A model generated the notes under the pieces. That model was not told the origin of the DNA and did no database searches. It saw only the letters and a program-made list of their open reading frames with translations. Source: Acidovorax sp. A79 (lineage in GTDB: Bacteria; Pseudomonadota; Gammaproteobacteria; Burkholderiales; Burkholderiaceae_C). Taken from it: 64,000 nucleotides of DNA. The position numbers and the translations under genes are program-made. Below are positions 18,188 through 30,314 of this stretch, piece after piece. The stretch's first letter is position 1, and each line of letters starts with the position of its first letter. The stretch covers positions 1,253,001-1,317,000 of the forward strand of contig NZ_AP028672.1 of NCBI RefSeq assembly GCF_041154505.1, given 5' to 3'.

Positions 18188-20054
18188 GGCCCTGCGGGGG
18201 GCGCCTGCCGCCGATGCCGTGCTGCCCCCCACCCGCTGGGGGTGGCCGGTGTGGGAGCGCGACGAGGTGCTGCGCGAACAGGTGGCCCTGCTGCGGCAAA
18301 ACTTCCCGATGACGCTGCTGGCGTCGCTGGCCACCGCCCTGGGCACGCTGTGGGTCATGGCGCGGGTGGCCGACACGCAGGCCATCACGGTCTGGCTGGT
18401 GTCGCACACGCTGGTGGTGGCCGGGGTGTACCTCACCCTGCGCAGCATCGCGCCCTTCACCGACCCGGCGCCGCAGGCAGCGCGCAAGCTGATCGCCTGC
18501 ATGGCCGCCATGGGCCTGAGCTGGGGCAGCCTGGGGTATGTGGTGCTCTACTGGGGCACGTCCGACAGCGTGATCTACGCCATCGGCATCATCAGCACGG
18601 TGTCGTCCGGCGCGCTGGGGCTGGGCGCCCCCCTGTACCGCGCCTATGTCACCTACCTCACCTGCGCGATCGGCGGCGTGATGATGGCCGTCGCCCTGGC
18701 CGGCGGGCCCGTGATGTGGCCCGCGCTGTTCCTCACGGGGGTCTACTACGCGCTCACCGGCATGCAGGCGCGCACCGCCGACCGGGCCACCCGGCGCAGC
18801 ATCGCGCTCAAGCTGGAGAACGACCGGCTCGTCAACGAGCTGCGCGCCGAGTCGCAGCGCGCCCTGGCCGCGCAGGGGGCCGCCGAGCAGGCCGACCGCG
18901 ACAAGTCCCGCTTCCTGGCCGCCGCCAGCCACGACCTGCGCCAGCCCCTGCATGCCATGGGCCTGTTCCTGGAGTCGCTGCAGCGCAGCCCGCTCAACGA
19001 CCACCAGCTCACCGTGCTGGGGCACGCCCATGCGGCCTCGGGCGCCGCCGCCGAGATGCTGACCACCCTGCTCGACTACTCGCGGCTGGAAGCCGGTGTC
19101 GTCAAGGTGCGGCCCGAAGCCTTTGCCGTGCAGCCGCTGCTCACGGCGCTGGAGCAGGAATTCGGCGTGCAGGCGGATACGGCGGGCCTCGTGTACCGCA
19201 CGCGGGAGACCTCGGCCGCGGCCCATGCCGACCGCTCGCTGGTCGGGCTGGTCATGCACAACTTCATCTCCAACGCCCTGCGCTACACCGCCCGGGGCGG
19301 CGTGCTGATCGCCTGCCGCACACGCGGCAAGCGCCTGGCACTGGAGGTGTGGGACACGGGGGCCGGCATCCCGCAGCACCAGTGGGAACACATCTTCAAG
19401 GAGTTCCACCAGCTCGGGAACCCCGAGCGCGACCGGCGCAAGGGCCTGGGGCTGGGCCTGGCCATCGTGCAGCGGCTGGCGCGGGAGATGAACACCTCCG
19501 TGGAAGTGCTCTCCCAGCCGGGACGGGGCTCGGTGTTTCGGCTGTGGCTGGACCGCTGGCAGGGCGCGCTGGAAGACGACACCGCCCCCGCGCCGGATGC
19601 CCGAAGCCTTGCGGGCCTGAAGGTGCTGGCCATCGACGACGACGAAGCCGTGCGCATCGGGATGCAGTCGCTGCTGCAAAGCTGGGGCTGCCAGTGCATC
19701 ACCGCGGAATCGAGCGCCGATGCGCTGGAGCGCCTGGAAGACATCACGCCGGACATCATCATCACGGACTTCCGCCTGCGCCACGAAGAAACCGGCAAAC
19801 AGGTGCTGCAGGCCCTGCGCGCCTACCTGGGAACACCGGTGCCCGCGATCATCATGACGGGGGACACATCGCCCCAGCGCCTGCGCGATGCGCAGTCCAC
19901 GTCAGCGCTGCTGCTGCACAAGCCCGTGTCCACGGGCCAGCTGCGCAGCGCCATGGTCCAGCTCATCACGCACCCTCAAACCGCCAGCACGATGGAGCCC
20001 TTGCCGCCGGACGGCGGCACGGAGGCTACAGCCAGCGCCGCAGCAGCCCCATGA
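18174..20054 (+). CDS. Hybrid sensor histidine kinase with C-terminal receiver
   Basis: Inner-membrane sensor of 626 residues. Residues about 45-195 hold six hydrophobic segments. A short coiled region leads to the dimerisation domain with phospho-acceptor His253 (FLAAASHDLRQPLHAMGLF). The ATPase domain has the N box (FISNALRYTARGG), DTGAGIP and GLGLGLAIVQRLA. The C-terminal receiver starts near 490 (VLAIDDDEAVRIG), with its Asp in IIITDFRL. The SHDLRQPLHA form is typical of kinases paired with LuxR-type regulators, as here. The 3' end overlaps the convergent aldehyde dehydrogenase gene by 29 bases. The signal sensed is unknown. Confidence 0.9.
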   Translation: MTHSEALRGAPAADAVLPPTRWGWPVWERDEVLREQVALLRQNFPMTLLASLATALGTLWVMARVADTQAITVWLVSHTLVVAGVYLTLRSIAPFTDPAPQAARKLIACMAAMGLSWGSLGYVVLYWGTSDSVIYAIGIISTVSSGALGLGAPLYRAYVTYLTCAIGGVMMAVALAGGPVMWPALFLTGVYYALTGMQARTADRATRRSIALKLENDRLVNELRAESQRALAAQGAAEQADRDKSRFLAAASHDLRQPLHAMGLFLESLQRSPLNDHQLTVLGHAHAASGAAAEMLTTLLDYSRLEAGVVKVRPEAFAVQPLLTALEQEFGVQADTAGLVYRTRETSAAAHADRSLVGLVMHNFISNALRYTARGGVLIACRTRGKRLALEVWDTGAGIPQHQWEHIFKEFHQLGNPERDRRKGLGLGLAIVQRLAREMNTSVEVLSQPGRGSVFRLWLDRWQGALEDDTAPAPDARSLAGLKVLAIDDDEAVRIGMQSLLQSWGCQCITAESSADALERLEDITPDIIITDFRLRHEETGKQVLQALRAYLGTPVPAIIMTGDTSPQRLRDAQSTSALLLHKPVSTGQLRSAMVQLITHPQTASTMEPLPPDGGTEATASAAAAP

Positions 20055-21465
20055 CCTGGTCGAACTTCGCGCCGTACGGCGGATAGAACAGCGAACCCAT
20101 CGCCCAGCGCGACTGCACCAGCACGGATTTCTGGTGGCAAAAGCGCAGAAAGCCCTGCTCGCCATGGTAGGCGCCCCAGCCGCTGTCGCCCACGCCGCCA
20201 AACGGCAGGTTGTCGTGGGCAATGTGCATCAGCGTGTCGTTCACCGTCACGCCGCCGCTCACGGTGCGGCGCAGCACGTCGTCGCGCACCGCTTCGCTCT
20301 GGCCGAACCAGTACAGCGCCAGCGGGCGCGGCCCGGCATTGATGTGGGCAATGGCGTCGTCGAGCCGTTCATAGGAAATCACGGGCAGGATGGGGCCGAA
20401 GATCTCCTCCTGCATGAGCTGCATCTGGGACGTGGCCCCGAACACCAGCGTGGGCAGCATCTGGCGGCTGGCGCCATCGCCCAGCGTGCCCACGGTGTGG
20501 ACGACAGGCTTGCCCTCGGCCGGCTCGATGGTCTGCACCTCGGCGCCCTGGGTCTGCGCCTGCTGCAGCATGGTGCGCAGGCGGGCATGGTGGCGCGCCG
20601 TGATGATGGAGGCGTAGTCCGCATTGCCCTCGATGGTGGGAAACAGTCGGCCCACGGCGGCCCGGTAGGCCTGCGCGAACTCCCCCTCGCGGCCCCGGGG
20701 AAGCAGCACATAGTCGGGGGCAATGCAGGTCTGGCCCGCGTTGAGCAGCTTGCCGTGCGCGATCTTGAGCGCCGCGTCCTGCATGTCGCAATGGCCATCG
20801 ATGATGCACGGCGATTTGCCGCCCAGCTCCAGCGTGGTGGGCGTGAGGTGCTGCGCCGCCGCCTGGGCCACCTTGCGGCCCACGGCGGTGGAGCCGGTGA
20901 ACACCAGGTGGTCGAACGGCAGCGACGCGAACAGCGCCGACAGGTTCGCATCGCCCTGCACCACGCAGAACTCGTCGGGCGAAAAGAACTGCGCCACCAG
21001 CAGCGCCAGCTGCGCCGAGGTGTGCGGCGTGAGCTCGCTGGGCTTGAGCATCACGCGGTTGCCCGCCGCCAGCGCGGTGATGGCGGGCGCCAGGGCCAGC
21101 TGGACGGGGTAGTTCCACGGCGCGATCACACCGACCACCCCCAGGGGCTGGCGCTGGATCCAGGCACGGGCGGGCTGCAGGTAAAGCGGCGTGCGCACTT
21201 TCCGGGGCTTCATCCATTTCGCCAGATGGCGCAGCGTGTGCGACAGCAGGGTGCGCAGCACGAAGAAATCGGCCACCTCGGTCAGGCGCGGGGACCGCAT
21301 GCCGAAATCGGCCTGCACCGCTGCCGCCAGCACCGGGCCGTGCTCGTCGAGCATCTTGGACAGGCGCAGCAGCCGCTCGCGGCGCACCAGCAGCGGCACA
21401 TCGACATGCTCGCGGCTGGCCTGGCGTTGAAGATCGAAGTGGGCGTGGATATCGGCAGGTGTCAT
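20026..21465 (-). CDS. calB: Coniferyl-aldehyde-dehydrogenase-like NAD(P) aldehyde dehydrogenase
   Basis: Aldehyde dehydrogenase of 479 residues. Features are VIAPWNYPVQLALAPAITAL with LKPSE (cofactor binding), the general base Glu in TLELGGKSPCI, and the nucleophile Cys in NAGQTCIAPDYVL. EEIFGPILPV and NDTLMHIAHDNLPFGGVG follow. The last motif and the overall pattern resemble coniferyl aldehyde dehydrogenase (CalB), which oxidises lignin-derived aldehydes, but related enzymes act on fatty aldehydes, so the substrate is tentative. The gene is on the - strand and converges on the hybrid kinase gene. Confidence 0.8.
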   Translation of the reverse strand: MTPADIHAHFDLQRQASREHVDVPLLVRRERLLRLSKMLDEHGPVLAAAVQADFGMRSPRLTEVADFFVLRTLLSHTLRHLAKWMKPRKVRTPLYLQPARAWIQRQPLGVVGVIAPWNYPVQLALAPAITALAAGNRVMLKPSELTPHTSAQLALLVAQFFSPDEFCVVQGDANLSALFASLPFDHLVFTGSTAVGRKVAQAAAQHLTPTTLELGGKSPCIIDGHCDMQDAALKIAHGKLLNAGQTCIAPDYVLLPRGREGEFAQAYRAAVGRLFPTIEGNADYASIITARHHARLRTMLQQAQTQGAEVQTIEPAEGKPVVHTVGTLGDGASRQMLPTLVFGATSQMQLMQEEIFGPILPVISYERLDDAIAHINAGPRPLALYWFGQSEAVRDDVLRRTVSGGVTVNDTLMHIAHDNLPFGGVGDSGWGAYHGEQGFLRFCHQKSVLVQSRWAMGSLFYPPYGAKFDQVMGLLRRWL

Positions 21466-21585
21466 GGTCGGATCATAGAAGACGCCCCGACAGGCGCGCC
21501 ACGAAAAAACCGGGGAGGCAGGGCGCGGACGGGCCGCGCAGGCGGCGGCGCTGCGCAGTGCAAGAAGGCAGGGTGCGGCGCCGGG

Positions 21586-21945
21586 TCAGCGCACGTCCCG
21601 CGCCTCGACGTCGGTCACCTCGGCGGCGCCGGGCAGGATGCCGCCACGGCGCGACGCGGCCGCGGCCTCGCCGCCGGCATCGTCGGGCGCGGGCGCCGGG
21701 CCACGGCGGCCGGACGACCAGCGCTCGGTGGAGCGGAACACGGTGCTGAAACCCGTGCGGGGGTCCATGCGCATCACCCAGGGGGTCACCGGCTGGCCGG
21801 TGAGGCGCGCCCAGCCTGCGCGCAGCGCCCACACCAGCGCCAGCACCATCACGGCGACCAGCAGGCTGGCGAACAGCACCAAGCCCATGGCGATGACCAC
21901 CACCCGCAGCAACAGGCGCACAACGCCCGCAACAAATTCATTCAA
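21586..21945 (-). CDS. Small membrane protein of unknown function, TTG start
   Basis: Protein of 119 residues with one strong hydrophobic segment at about residues 5-40 (LLLRVVVIAMGLVLFASLLVAVMVLALVWAL), then a soluble Arg/Pro/Ala-rich tail. The start is a TTG at 21945, chosen because GGAGAGG lies 5 bases upstream and the product then begins NEFVAGVVRLLLRV. A nearby ATG is out of frame and in-frame extensions upstream lack a site. It lies just downstream of clpB on the - strand (about 75 bases), perhaps on the same transcript. Function unknown. Confidence 0.6.
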   Translation of the reverse strand: MNEFVAGVVRLLLRVVVIAMGLVLFASLLVAVMVLALVWALRAGWARLTGQPVTPWVMRMDPRTGFSTVFRSTERWSSGRRGPAPAPDDAGGEAAAASRRGGILPGAAEVTDVEARDVR

Positions 21946-22020
21946 ACGACACCTCTCCTTCACAACTTGGGGTCGGGATTGCAGCCCTGGCCAGCGCCGC
22001 AATCCCTTTCCCGGCCCACA

Positions 22021-24627
<2,607 letters not shown>

Positions 24628-24742
24628 GGTGGATGTCCTCCGAATTGCAGAGCACTTGAGGCGGGGTGTGCCTGATTTCAAGACACTGCCCCCGCCCACC
24701 GATTGACCTGCATCAGCGAATCATCCAGCCGATGGCTTCCCC

Positions 24743-24800
24743 ATTAGCTACCATTTTTATAGCTGCCAGCGCTTTACCATCAAGCGCTAGCGGCTGATTT
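24743..24800. repeat. Dispersed palindromic repeat, copy B
   Basis: ATAGCTGCCAGCGCTT (24759-24774), loop TACCATC, then AAGCGCTAGCGGCTGA (24782-24797), preceded by a TTAGCTA motif. The 16-base left arm is identical to those at 42940 and 63658. It contains the stop codon and last codons of the - strand gene that follows. Confidence 0.8.
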
Positions 24801-27800
24801 CCCTCGAAACTCCGGACCAGGTACCGGCCCGGTGGGCCCGCAGGGCCGTGCGCCGGCCGCCCCGCAAGGCCAGCAACCCCAGAAGGGCAGCCAGCCCACC
24901 CAGGCCCCCGGCCGACAGCGTGGGGATCGCCACCGGGCCAGGCGCCAGCAGCACGGGGACGACAGGGTCGTTGATGGTGCCATCCTGCGCGCCAAAGCTG
25001 TCGTCCCCCCAGCCACCGTCCGTCACATCGTAGGCCACGGTGTTGCCGCTGATCTGCAGGTTCACGGGGTCGTAGTATCGGCTGGAGGAAGGGCTGTCGG
25101 GTGTGGGCCCGTACTTCTTCACGGTGAAGCCCGTGAGGTCTGGAAAGGTCACCGCCACACGCACCGTCTCACCCGGCTGGCAATGGATGAGCCGCAGGCG
25201 GAACGCCCCGTGCGGCAAGGTGGCGCCGGGGTACGGCGCCGGCGCCGCCACCGGGCCGGTGCCCGCCAGGTCCAGCTGGCAGCCCGTGCTGCCATCCACC
25301 ACGCCCACGTTGACGGGCCCCGATCCGGTGTTCGTGGGTGTGGGCAGGGTTTCAAAACGCGCCTGCACGGTGCAGGCGGCCGTCACCGCTGCCGTGGTGT
25401 AGGTGCTACCGGCCAGGCTGCCGCCACAGCCCGCCACGGACGCGATGCGGTAACCCGCGCCGGGCGTGACGGTGAAGGCCTGCGTCTGTCCCTGCGCCAC
25501 GTCGACCGTGCCGGCCGGGCCGATGCTGCCACCCGAGCCCGCCAGGGCCGTGACCGCGTGCCGGACCGTCTGGTCGCGGACCACGGTGATGGTGTACGTC
25601 CGGCGGGCCACGCCGTTCTGCGCGAGCACCTCCACCTGGATCACATTGGTACCCGGCACCAGGGCCAGGGGCGGCGTCGCGGAGCCGCTGGCCACGGGCG
25701 TGCCGTTCACGGTGATGGAGGCCCCGGCATCGGCGGCGACGGGCGTCAGGGAAAGCGCGGTCACCGCATGCGGCACGCCAGCCGCATACGCCACTACCTG
25801 CGGCTGGAACGCGGGGCTGAGGACACCCTGCGACAGCGCCAGGGAGGCCAATGCGGCATCGGCCGACGGGGAGGCATTCATCAGCACCGTGATGCCCGCG
25901 ATACCGTTGGCAATGGCGACGTCCGGCCTGCCGTCGCCATTGAAATCGGCCACCGCCATCTGCTCGGCCGTGCCTCCGGCGAACCGCGCGACAGGCAGGC
26001 CCAGAGCGCCCACCCCGGCCTGCCCGCGCAGGATGGCGATCCCACCCGACGCGTCGGCGCCCACCACGTCGGGCAGCCCGTCGCCATCGAAATCCGCGGC
26101 CGCGAGCGCCTTGGCCGCGAGCCCTGCGCCGTACTGTCCCACCACGCCCATCGCCTGCCCGGGCGCCGCGGCCAGGGACGCGATCTGCGTGCCGGCGGCC
26201 GTGAACACCCCCGCCCGCCCCGCGACGCCCCACCCCGCGACCGCGCCCAGCGGGCCGGCCGAGACTGGCAGGTAGACCGGCCCCAGCGGCTGCGAAGCGG
26301 CGGACAGCGAAGTGCCCACGGTGCCCGCCGAGGTCGCGGCCACCAGGTCGGTGCGCCCATCCTGGTTGACATCGACCGGCGCGAAGCCCCGCACGCCCTG
26401 CCACACCGTCATGTCCAGCATGTCGACGGCGCCTTGGGGTGTGACGCCCACCCATCGGATGGCTTCGAGCGAGCTGGTCGTCTCCAGCGCCCACACGGCG
26501 GCATGGGCAGGGTAGCCCGGCCCGCGAAATGTCCCGGTGACGATCGACCTGGGCGACAGCCCGGTAAAGAAACCCTGGCCCGCCAGGGAGAAGTCGCCCG
26601 CCCCCCGGCCCAGATAGACCATGACGCTCCGGTCGGTTTCGCTGACCACCGCCAGGTCCGTGTGGCCATCCCCGTCGAGGTCGCCAGCGGCCAGCGCGCG
26701 CACCTGCGCCCCGGTATCGAGCCGCGTGGACAACACGAAGCCGCCCTGGCCATCGCCCCGCAGGATCCAGACACTGGATTCATCCGCGTAGGCGACGGCC
26801 AGGTCGATCCGCCCGTCCTCGTTGAAGTCGGCCACCGCCACCGCGCGCGCGTCCCGCTCGGGGATGCCGTAGCTGCGTGCGGCGGCAAAGTGGCCCGCGC
26901 CGTCTCCCAGCAACCGGACCATTCGCCCGCCCCACCCGTTGGCCACGGCAATGTCCGGGTGGCCGTCGCCGTTGAAATCGGCCACCGCCAGGGTGCTTTC
27001 GTCATCACCCACCGAGTACTCCTGGCCCCCTGCGTTGAAGCCGAACCCGCCACCGGCGAGGCCGGGCCACACCACAACGGTGCCGCTGGAGCGCGCGAGC
27101 ACCAGGTCCGCCCGTCCATCGCCCGTGGCATCCACGATGGCAGCGCTCGAGAACCATCCGGGGGAGCCCACGCCGCGGCGTGAAAAGTTTCCCGTGCCGT
27201 CCCCGGTCAGGAGGATCGGGCTGGCCGAGGTGTTCTGCACCAGCGCCAGGATGTCCAGGTGGCCGTCTCCGTTGGCATCGCCGACGGCCACGAAAGGCAC
27301 GTACTCATCGCCCGTCAGGCGCTGGGCCGCCGCGAAGCCGCCCGCGCCGTCTCCCCGCAGCCAGAAGACGCCATCGCCCGAGCCCACCACGATGTCGGCA
27401 TGCCCGTCTTCATTCCAGTCGCCCGAGACGATGCGTGTCGTCGACACACCCATGCCGATCTCCGTGCGGGGACGCCCATCCAGCCGGCCTGTCCCGTCGC
27501 CCCACAGCACCGAAACCCCCTTGGCCGCGCCCGAGAAGACCGCAACGGCCACGTCCAGCCGCCCGTCGCCATCGAAGTCCGCCACCGCCAGGCCATAAGG
27601 ATTGGGGCCGGCGCCGAAGGCGGTTGCTGCAGACAGCCCGCCATGGCCGTCGCCCAGGCGGACCGTGACGGTGCCTTCGTTGAAGCTGGCCACCGCGATG
27701 TCCAGATGCCCATCCCCATTGAAGTCGGCCGCCACCAGGCCGTAAGGGGCCGCGCCCACGCCGAACGAACCCGCGGCCGAAAAGCCCGCAGCGCCGCCGG

Positions 27801-28035
27801 TATTGAGCAGGATCCTGACGGTGTTGTCTTGCCGGTCCACCACGGCAAGGTCCGGCTGGCCGTCTTCATTGAAGTCGCCGCGCGCCGTCTCGCCGAGCAG
27901 CCCCCCCAGGGAAAGGCTGCTGGCGGCGACAAAGGCCACGTCGGCCCGGGCCGGACCCGAAAGCGCCAGCATGAGCCCCACGGCCGCCAGGCACCATCGG
28001 CACGCGCGTGAAAATGCCCGCGCTTGAAGTTCCAT
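24787..28035 (-). CDS. Secreted FG-GAP/VCBS repeat protein with IPTL-CTERM sorting signal
   Basis: Surface or exported protein of 1082 residues. A signal peptide (about 1-31, ending ARA) is followed by at least twelve calcium-loop repeats of the type D-x-N-x-D-G-x-x-D-(I/L/V)-A-V (for example DFNGDGHLDIAVA), which should build beta-propellers. Then come a cadherin-like beta-sandwich domain (about 730-825), a bacterial-repeat-like domain with VTALAGSGGSIGPAG, and a choice-of-anchor-like domain. It ends with the IPTL-CTERM motif VAIPTLSAGGLGGLAALLGL and an Arg-rich tail. GGAGGAATGTGTC precedes the ATG. A dedicated sorting system for IPTL tails is expected but not encoded nearby. Ligand and role are unknown; adhesion is a guess. 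The last two codons and the stop lie in a dispersed repeat. Confidence 0.83.
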   Translation of the reverse strand: MELQARAFSRACRWCLAAVGLMLALSGPARADVAFVAASSLSLGGLLGETARGDFNEDGQPDLAVVDRQDNTVRILLNTGGAAGFSAAGSFGVGAAPYGLVAADFNGDGHLDIAVASFNEGTVTVRLGDGHGGLSAATAFGAGPNPYGLAVADFDGDGRLDVAVAVFSGAAKGVSVLWGDGTGRLDGRPRTEIGMGVSTTRIVSGDWNEDGHADIVVGSGDGVFWLRGDGAGGFAAAQRLTGDEYVPFVAVGDANGDGHLDILALVQNTSASPILLTGDGTGNFSRRGVGSPGWFSSAAIVDATGDGRADLVLARSSGTVVVWPGLAGGGFGFNAGGQEYSVGDDESTLAVADFNGDGHPDIAVANGWGGRMVRLLGDGAGHFAAARSYGIPERDARAVAVADFNEDGRIDLAVAYADESSVWILRGDGQGGFVLSTRLDTGAQVRALAAGDLDGDGHTDLAVVSETDRSVMVYLGRGAGDFSLAGQGFFTGLSPRSIVTGTFRGPGYPAHAAVWALETTSSLEAIRWVGVTPQGAVDMLDMTVWQGVRGFAPVDVNQDGRTDLVAATSAGTVGTSLSAASQPLGPVYLPVSAGPLGAVAGWGVAGRAGVFTAAGTQIASLAAAPGQAMGVVGQYGAGLAAKALAAADFDGDGLPDVVGADASGGIAILRGQAGVGALGLPVARFAGGTAEQMAVADFNGDGRPDVAIANGIAGITVLMNASPSADAALASLALSQGVLSPAFQPQVVAYAAGVPHAVTALSLTPVAADAGASITVNGTPVASGSATPPLALVPGTNVIQVEVLAQNGVARRTYTITVVRDQTVRHAVTALAGSGGSIGPAGTVDVAQGQTQAFTVTPGAGYRIASVAGCGGSLAGSTYTTAAVTAACTVQARFETLPTPTNTGSGPVNVGVVDGSTGCQLDLAGTGPVAAPAPYPGATLPHGAFRLRLIHCQPGETVRVAVTFPDLTGFTVKKYGPTPDSPSSSRYYDPVNLQISGNTVAYDVTDGGWGDDSFGAQDGTINDPVVPVLLAPGPVAIPTLSAGGLGGLAALLGLLALRGGRRTALRAHRAGTWSGVSREISR

Positions 28036-28217
28036 GACACATTCCTCCCTGTCAGCCCTCGCCGGGCAGAAGAAAGGTGCCAGCGGGACAGCAGGCGATT
28101 CTCAAAAGGGGACCAGCGCCGCACAAGTCCAAAGATTGCATCGATCTGCAAAACCGCCGGCCTGGCGCGCGGCTGCAGCGCCGGCAGGGGGACATTCCGG
28201 CCGGCCGGCGGGTGCGT

Positions 28218-28694
28218 TCAGGCGTTGGTGGCCACGATGCCCCAGCGCGCCAGCGCAGCGTCGTCGCTCACCCGCGCGTCCACCCAGCGCGCGCCCTGGG
28301 CGGTTTCTTCCTTCTTCCAGAACGGGGCCTGGGTCTTGAGGTAGTCCATGAGGAACTCGCAGGCCTGAAAGCTCTGGCCCCGGTGGGCGCTGGTCACGGC
28401 CACCAGCACGATCTGGTCCAGCGGTTGCAGCAGCCCCACGCGGTGGATCACGCGGGCGCCAAAGATGTCGAAACGCCGGAACGCCTCGTCCACCATGGCC
28501 TCGATGGATTTTTCGGTCATGCCGGGGTAGTGTTCCAGCTCCATGGAGGACACCTGGTCGCCTTCATTGCGGTCGCGCACCGTGCCCACAAAGCTGCACA
28601 CCGCGCCCACGCCCTTGTTCTCGCGGCGCAGGGCGGCGATTTCGGTGGACAGGTCAAAGTCCTCGGTCTGGATGGAAACGCGGGGCAAGGTCAT
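28218..28694 (-). CDS. moaE: Molybdopterin synthase catalytic subunit
   Basis: MoaE of 158 residues; with thiocarboxylated MoaD it converts cyclic pyranopterin monophosphate to molybdopterin. Visible signatures: GAVCSFVGTVRDRNEGD near the N-terminus, LEHYPGMTEKSIE, the conserved HRVGLL, VTSAHRGQSFQACEFLMDYLKTQAPFWKKE (with the active-site lysines), and a C-terminal WVDAR. Length matches the family. Its partner moaD lies 3.1 kb away at 31837-32091, also on the - strand, separated by a block of unrelated genes. Confidence 0.94.
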   Translation of the reverse strand: MTLPRVSIQTEDFDLSTEIAALRRENKGVGAVCSFVGTVRDRNEGDQVSSMELEHYPGMTEKSIEAMVDEAFRRFDIFGARVIHRVGLLQPLDQIVLVAVTSAHRGQSFQACEFLMDYLKTQAPFWKKEETAQGARWVDARVSDDAALARWGIVATNA

Positions 28695-28751
28695 GGCAGA
28701 AGCTCTCTACAGGGCGAATGGCGGCAAGGCGGAATGGCGCGGCGTGGCCGC

Positions 28752-28982
28752 TTACGGCGAACGGTGCAGCCGTGGCGCGGCCAGCAAGGCACGCTCTTCT
28801 TCCACCACCTTGTTCAGCTGCGCCAGCGCGGGCGAAGGGGGCAGCTGGGCCAGCAGGGTCTGCAGCCGGGTGACGTCGCCGACGGTGGGTGCCACCTTGA
28901 TCTGCGCGATGGCGGCGGGCAGGTTGCCGCCGCGGACCAGCGCCAGCACCTTGGAGGGCCATTCACTTTTGTTGCGTGCCAT
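28752..28982 (-). CDS. Small conserved hypothetical protein
   Basis: Protein of 76 residues: a short basic start (MARNKSEWPSKVLALV), then a helical region with TVGDVTRLQTLLAQLP and an amphipathic C-terminal helix. No signal peptide. Its start faces that of the + strand gene at 29059, so the 76 bases between them should hold two divergent promoters. I do not recognise the family. The moaE start is 57 bases downstream, so both may share a transcript. Confidence 0.55.
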   Translation of the reverse strand: MARNKSEWPSKVLALVRGGNLPAAIAQIKVAPTVGDVTRLQTLLAQLPPSPALAQLNKVVEEERALLAAPRLHRSP

Positions 28983-29058
28983 AGATTGGTAAAAAGGTTT
29001 GTCTGTACGATTCGCCCGCACTGTACCCGTACTGCAGCCACCCTCGCACCTTAAGCCC

Positions 29059-29313
29059 ATGGCCACACAAACGATCGAGACCGATCTCTACAAGCTCTAC
29101 CCGTCCCCGCGCAACACGGTCCGCGATGTGTTCAAGCACCAGGTCTTCGTGCCCCACCCCTACGCCATCATCGACCTGGAGGTGATGGAGCTGGCAGGCA
29201 AAACCACCCTGTTTGGGGCCTGCCGCCTGTCGGACATGAAAATGGGCCAGGTGGTGACCTTCGAGCTGGCCGCAGACCAGGCCAAGTTCGAGCGCCTGTT
29301 CACGCCGGACTGA
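29059..29313 (+). CDS. Small conserved hypothetical protein
   Basis: Protein of 84 residues beginning MATQTIETDLYKLYPS. It has a mixed alpha/beta character (VFVPHPYAIIDLEVMEL, then MKMGQVVTFELAADQ), no signal peptide and no Cys motif. The ATG at 29059 was preferred over an in-frame upstream ATG (28999), which lies in the promoter region shared with the divergent gene. No obvious Shine-Dalgarno site is present. The next gene begins 29 bases downstream on the same strand. Function unknown. Confidence 0.55.
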   Translation: MATQTIETDLYKLYPSPRNTVRDVFKHQVFVPHPYAIIDLEVMELAGKTTLFGACRLSDMKMGQVVTFELAADQAKFERLFTPD

Positions 29314-29342
29314 AACAGCAACCCTGCACCGCAACACGCGCC

Positions 29343-30254
29343 ATGGACCTGCAAGAATCCTTCGAAGCGCTCGACTCCCAGGCTCCGGACACCTACACCC
29401 AGGCCGTGGAGGCCTACTGCGACGGCATCCTGCGCCTGCACTGGAACGAACGGCTCATCAACAAGATCTTCGGCCGGGCGCTGCAGTCGCACGCGGCGGG
29501 CCGGCTGGTGGTGCAGCACTACCAATGGCAGCTGCGGGGCGCGCCACGCCCCACGCTGACGCTCCTGCAGCAACGCATGCCGGGGGGCGCCCGCACGCTG
29601 GCCACGTTCTTCGCCGTGCTGCGGCTGGCGGGCATGGTGGCGGTGGACACCGATCCCGCCGACCGCCGGCTCCGCTACCTCGCGCCCACCCCCCGGCTGC
29701 TGGACGGCCTGCGCACCTGGGTGCGGCACCACCTGCACTGCGCCGAGGCCCTGGGCGCCCTGCCCGCGGGCCATGCGCAGCGGCTGGACAGCGACGCGGA
29801 TTACTTTGCCGCCTTTCTGGCCGGGGCCGACCACATCCTGGATCGCCTGGCCGAAACCCGGGGCCGCTTCGGCGGCTGGGACTGGTTTGACCAGCGCGAA
29901 GGCGGCGGGCGCATTGCCATGCTGCTGCTGCGCGAACACTGCCGGGTGCACCGCCCCGGCGATCAAGGGCCCACGCCGTTTGCCCTGCGCGCCAGCGAGC
30001 TTGCGCAGCGCCTGGGCTTTTCGCACTCGCATGTGCGCAACCTGGTCAACGAGGCAACGGCGCAGGGCCACCTCACCCAGGATGCCCCCCGGGGCCTGGT
30101 CGCGCTCACGCCCCGCTTTGAGGCTGAACTGCGAATCTGGCTGCAACACCTGCTGGGCTGGTTTGCCGAGACAGCGGCCATGGCGCACAACCACCTGCAA
30201 ACCTGCTCGCAAGCCCCCGCGCACCACCAAGCCGCGGATATGCAAAGCCCCTGA
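29343..30254 (+). CDS. Winged-helix DNA-binding-like protein
   Basis: Protein of 303 residues that looks regulatory. The N-terminal part (about 20-115) is a compact helical region resembling a winged helix (TLTLLQQRMPGGARTLATFFAVLRLAGMVAVDTDPADRRLRYL). A second helix-turn-helix lies near 215-265 (FALRASELAQRLGFSHSHVRNLVNEATAQGHL). No receiver, ligand-binding or membrane part is clear. It is not a standard member of a family I can name. Two small genes flank it on the same strand. Confidence 0.55.
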   Translation: MDLQESFEALDSQAPDTYTQAVEAYCDGILRLHWNERLINKIFGRALQSHAAGRLVVQHYQWQLRGAPRPTLTLLQQRMPGGARTLATFFAVLRLAGMVAVDTDPADRRLRYLAPTPRLLDGLRTWVRHHLHCAEALGALPAGHAQRLDSDADYFAAFLAGADHILDRLAETRGRFGGWDWFDQREGGGRIAMLLLREHCRVHRPGDQGPTPFALRASELAQRLGFSHSHVRNLVNEATAQGHLTQDAPRGLVALTPRFEAELRIWLQHLLGWFAETAAMAHNHLQTCSQAPAHHQAADMQSP

Positions 30255-30314
30255 CTGAACCGCTCTGGCGGGCATTTTTTCTGCCGCCTGATCGCTCCCA
30301 CCATCTACCCAGCC

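Noticed and set aside
24661..24700. Sigma-32 promoter of clpB (CTTGAAA ... CCCC on the - strand)
   Set aside because: The spacer is only about 9 bases, outside the 11-16 range. Plausible but too weak to list as a feature.
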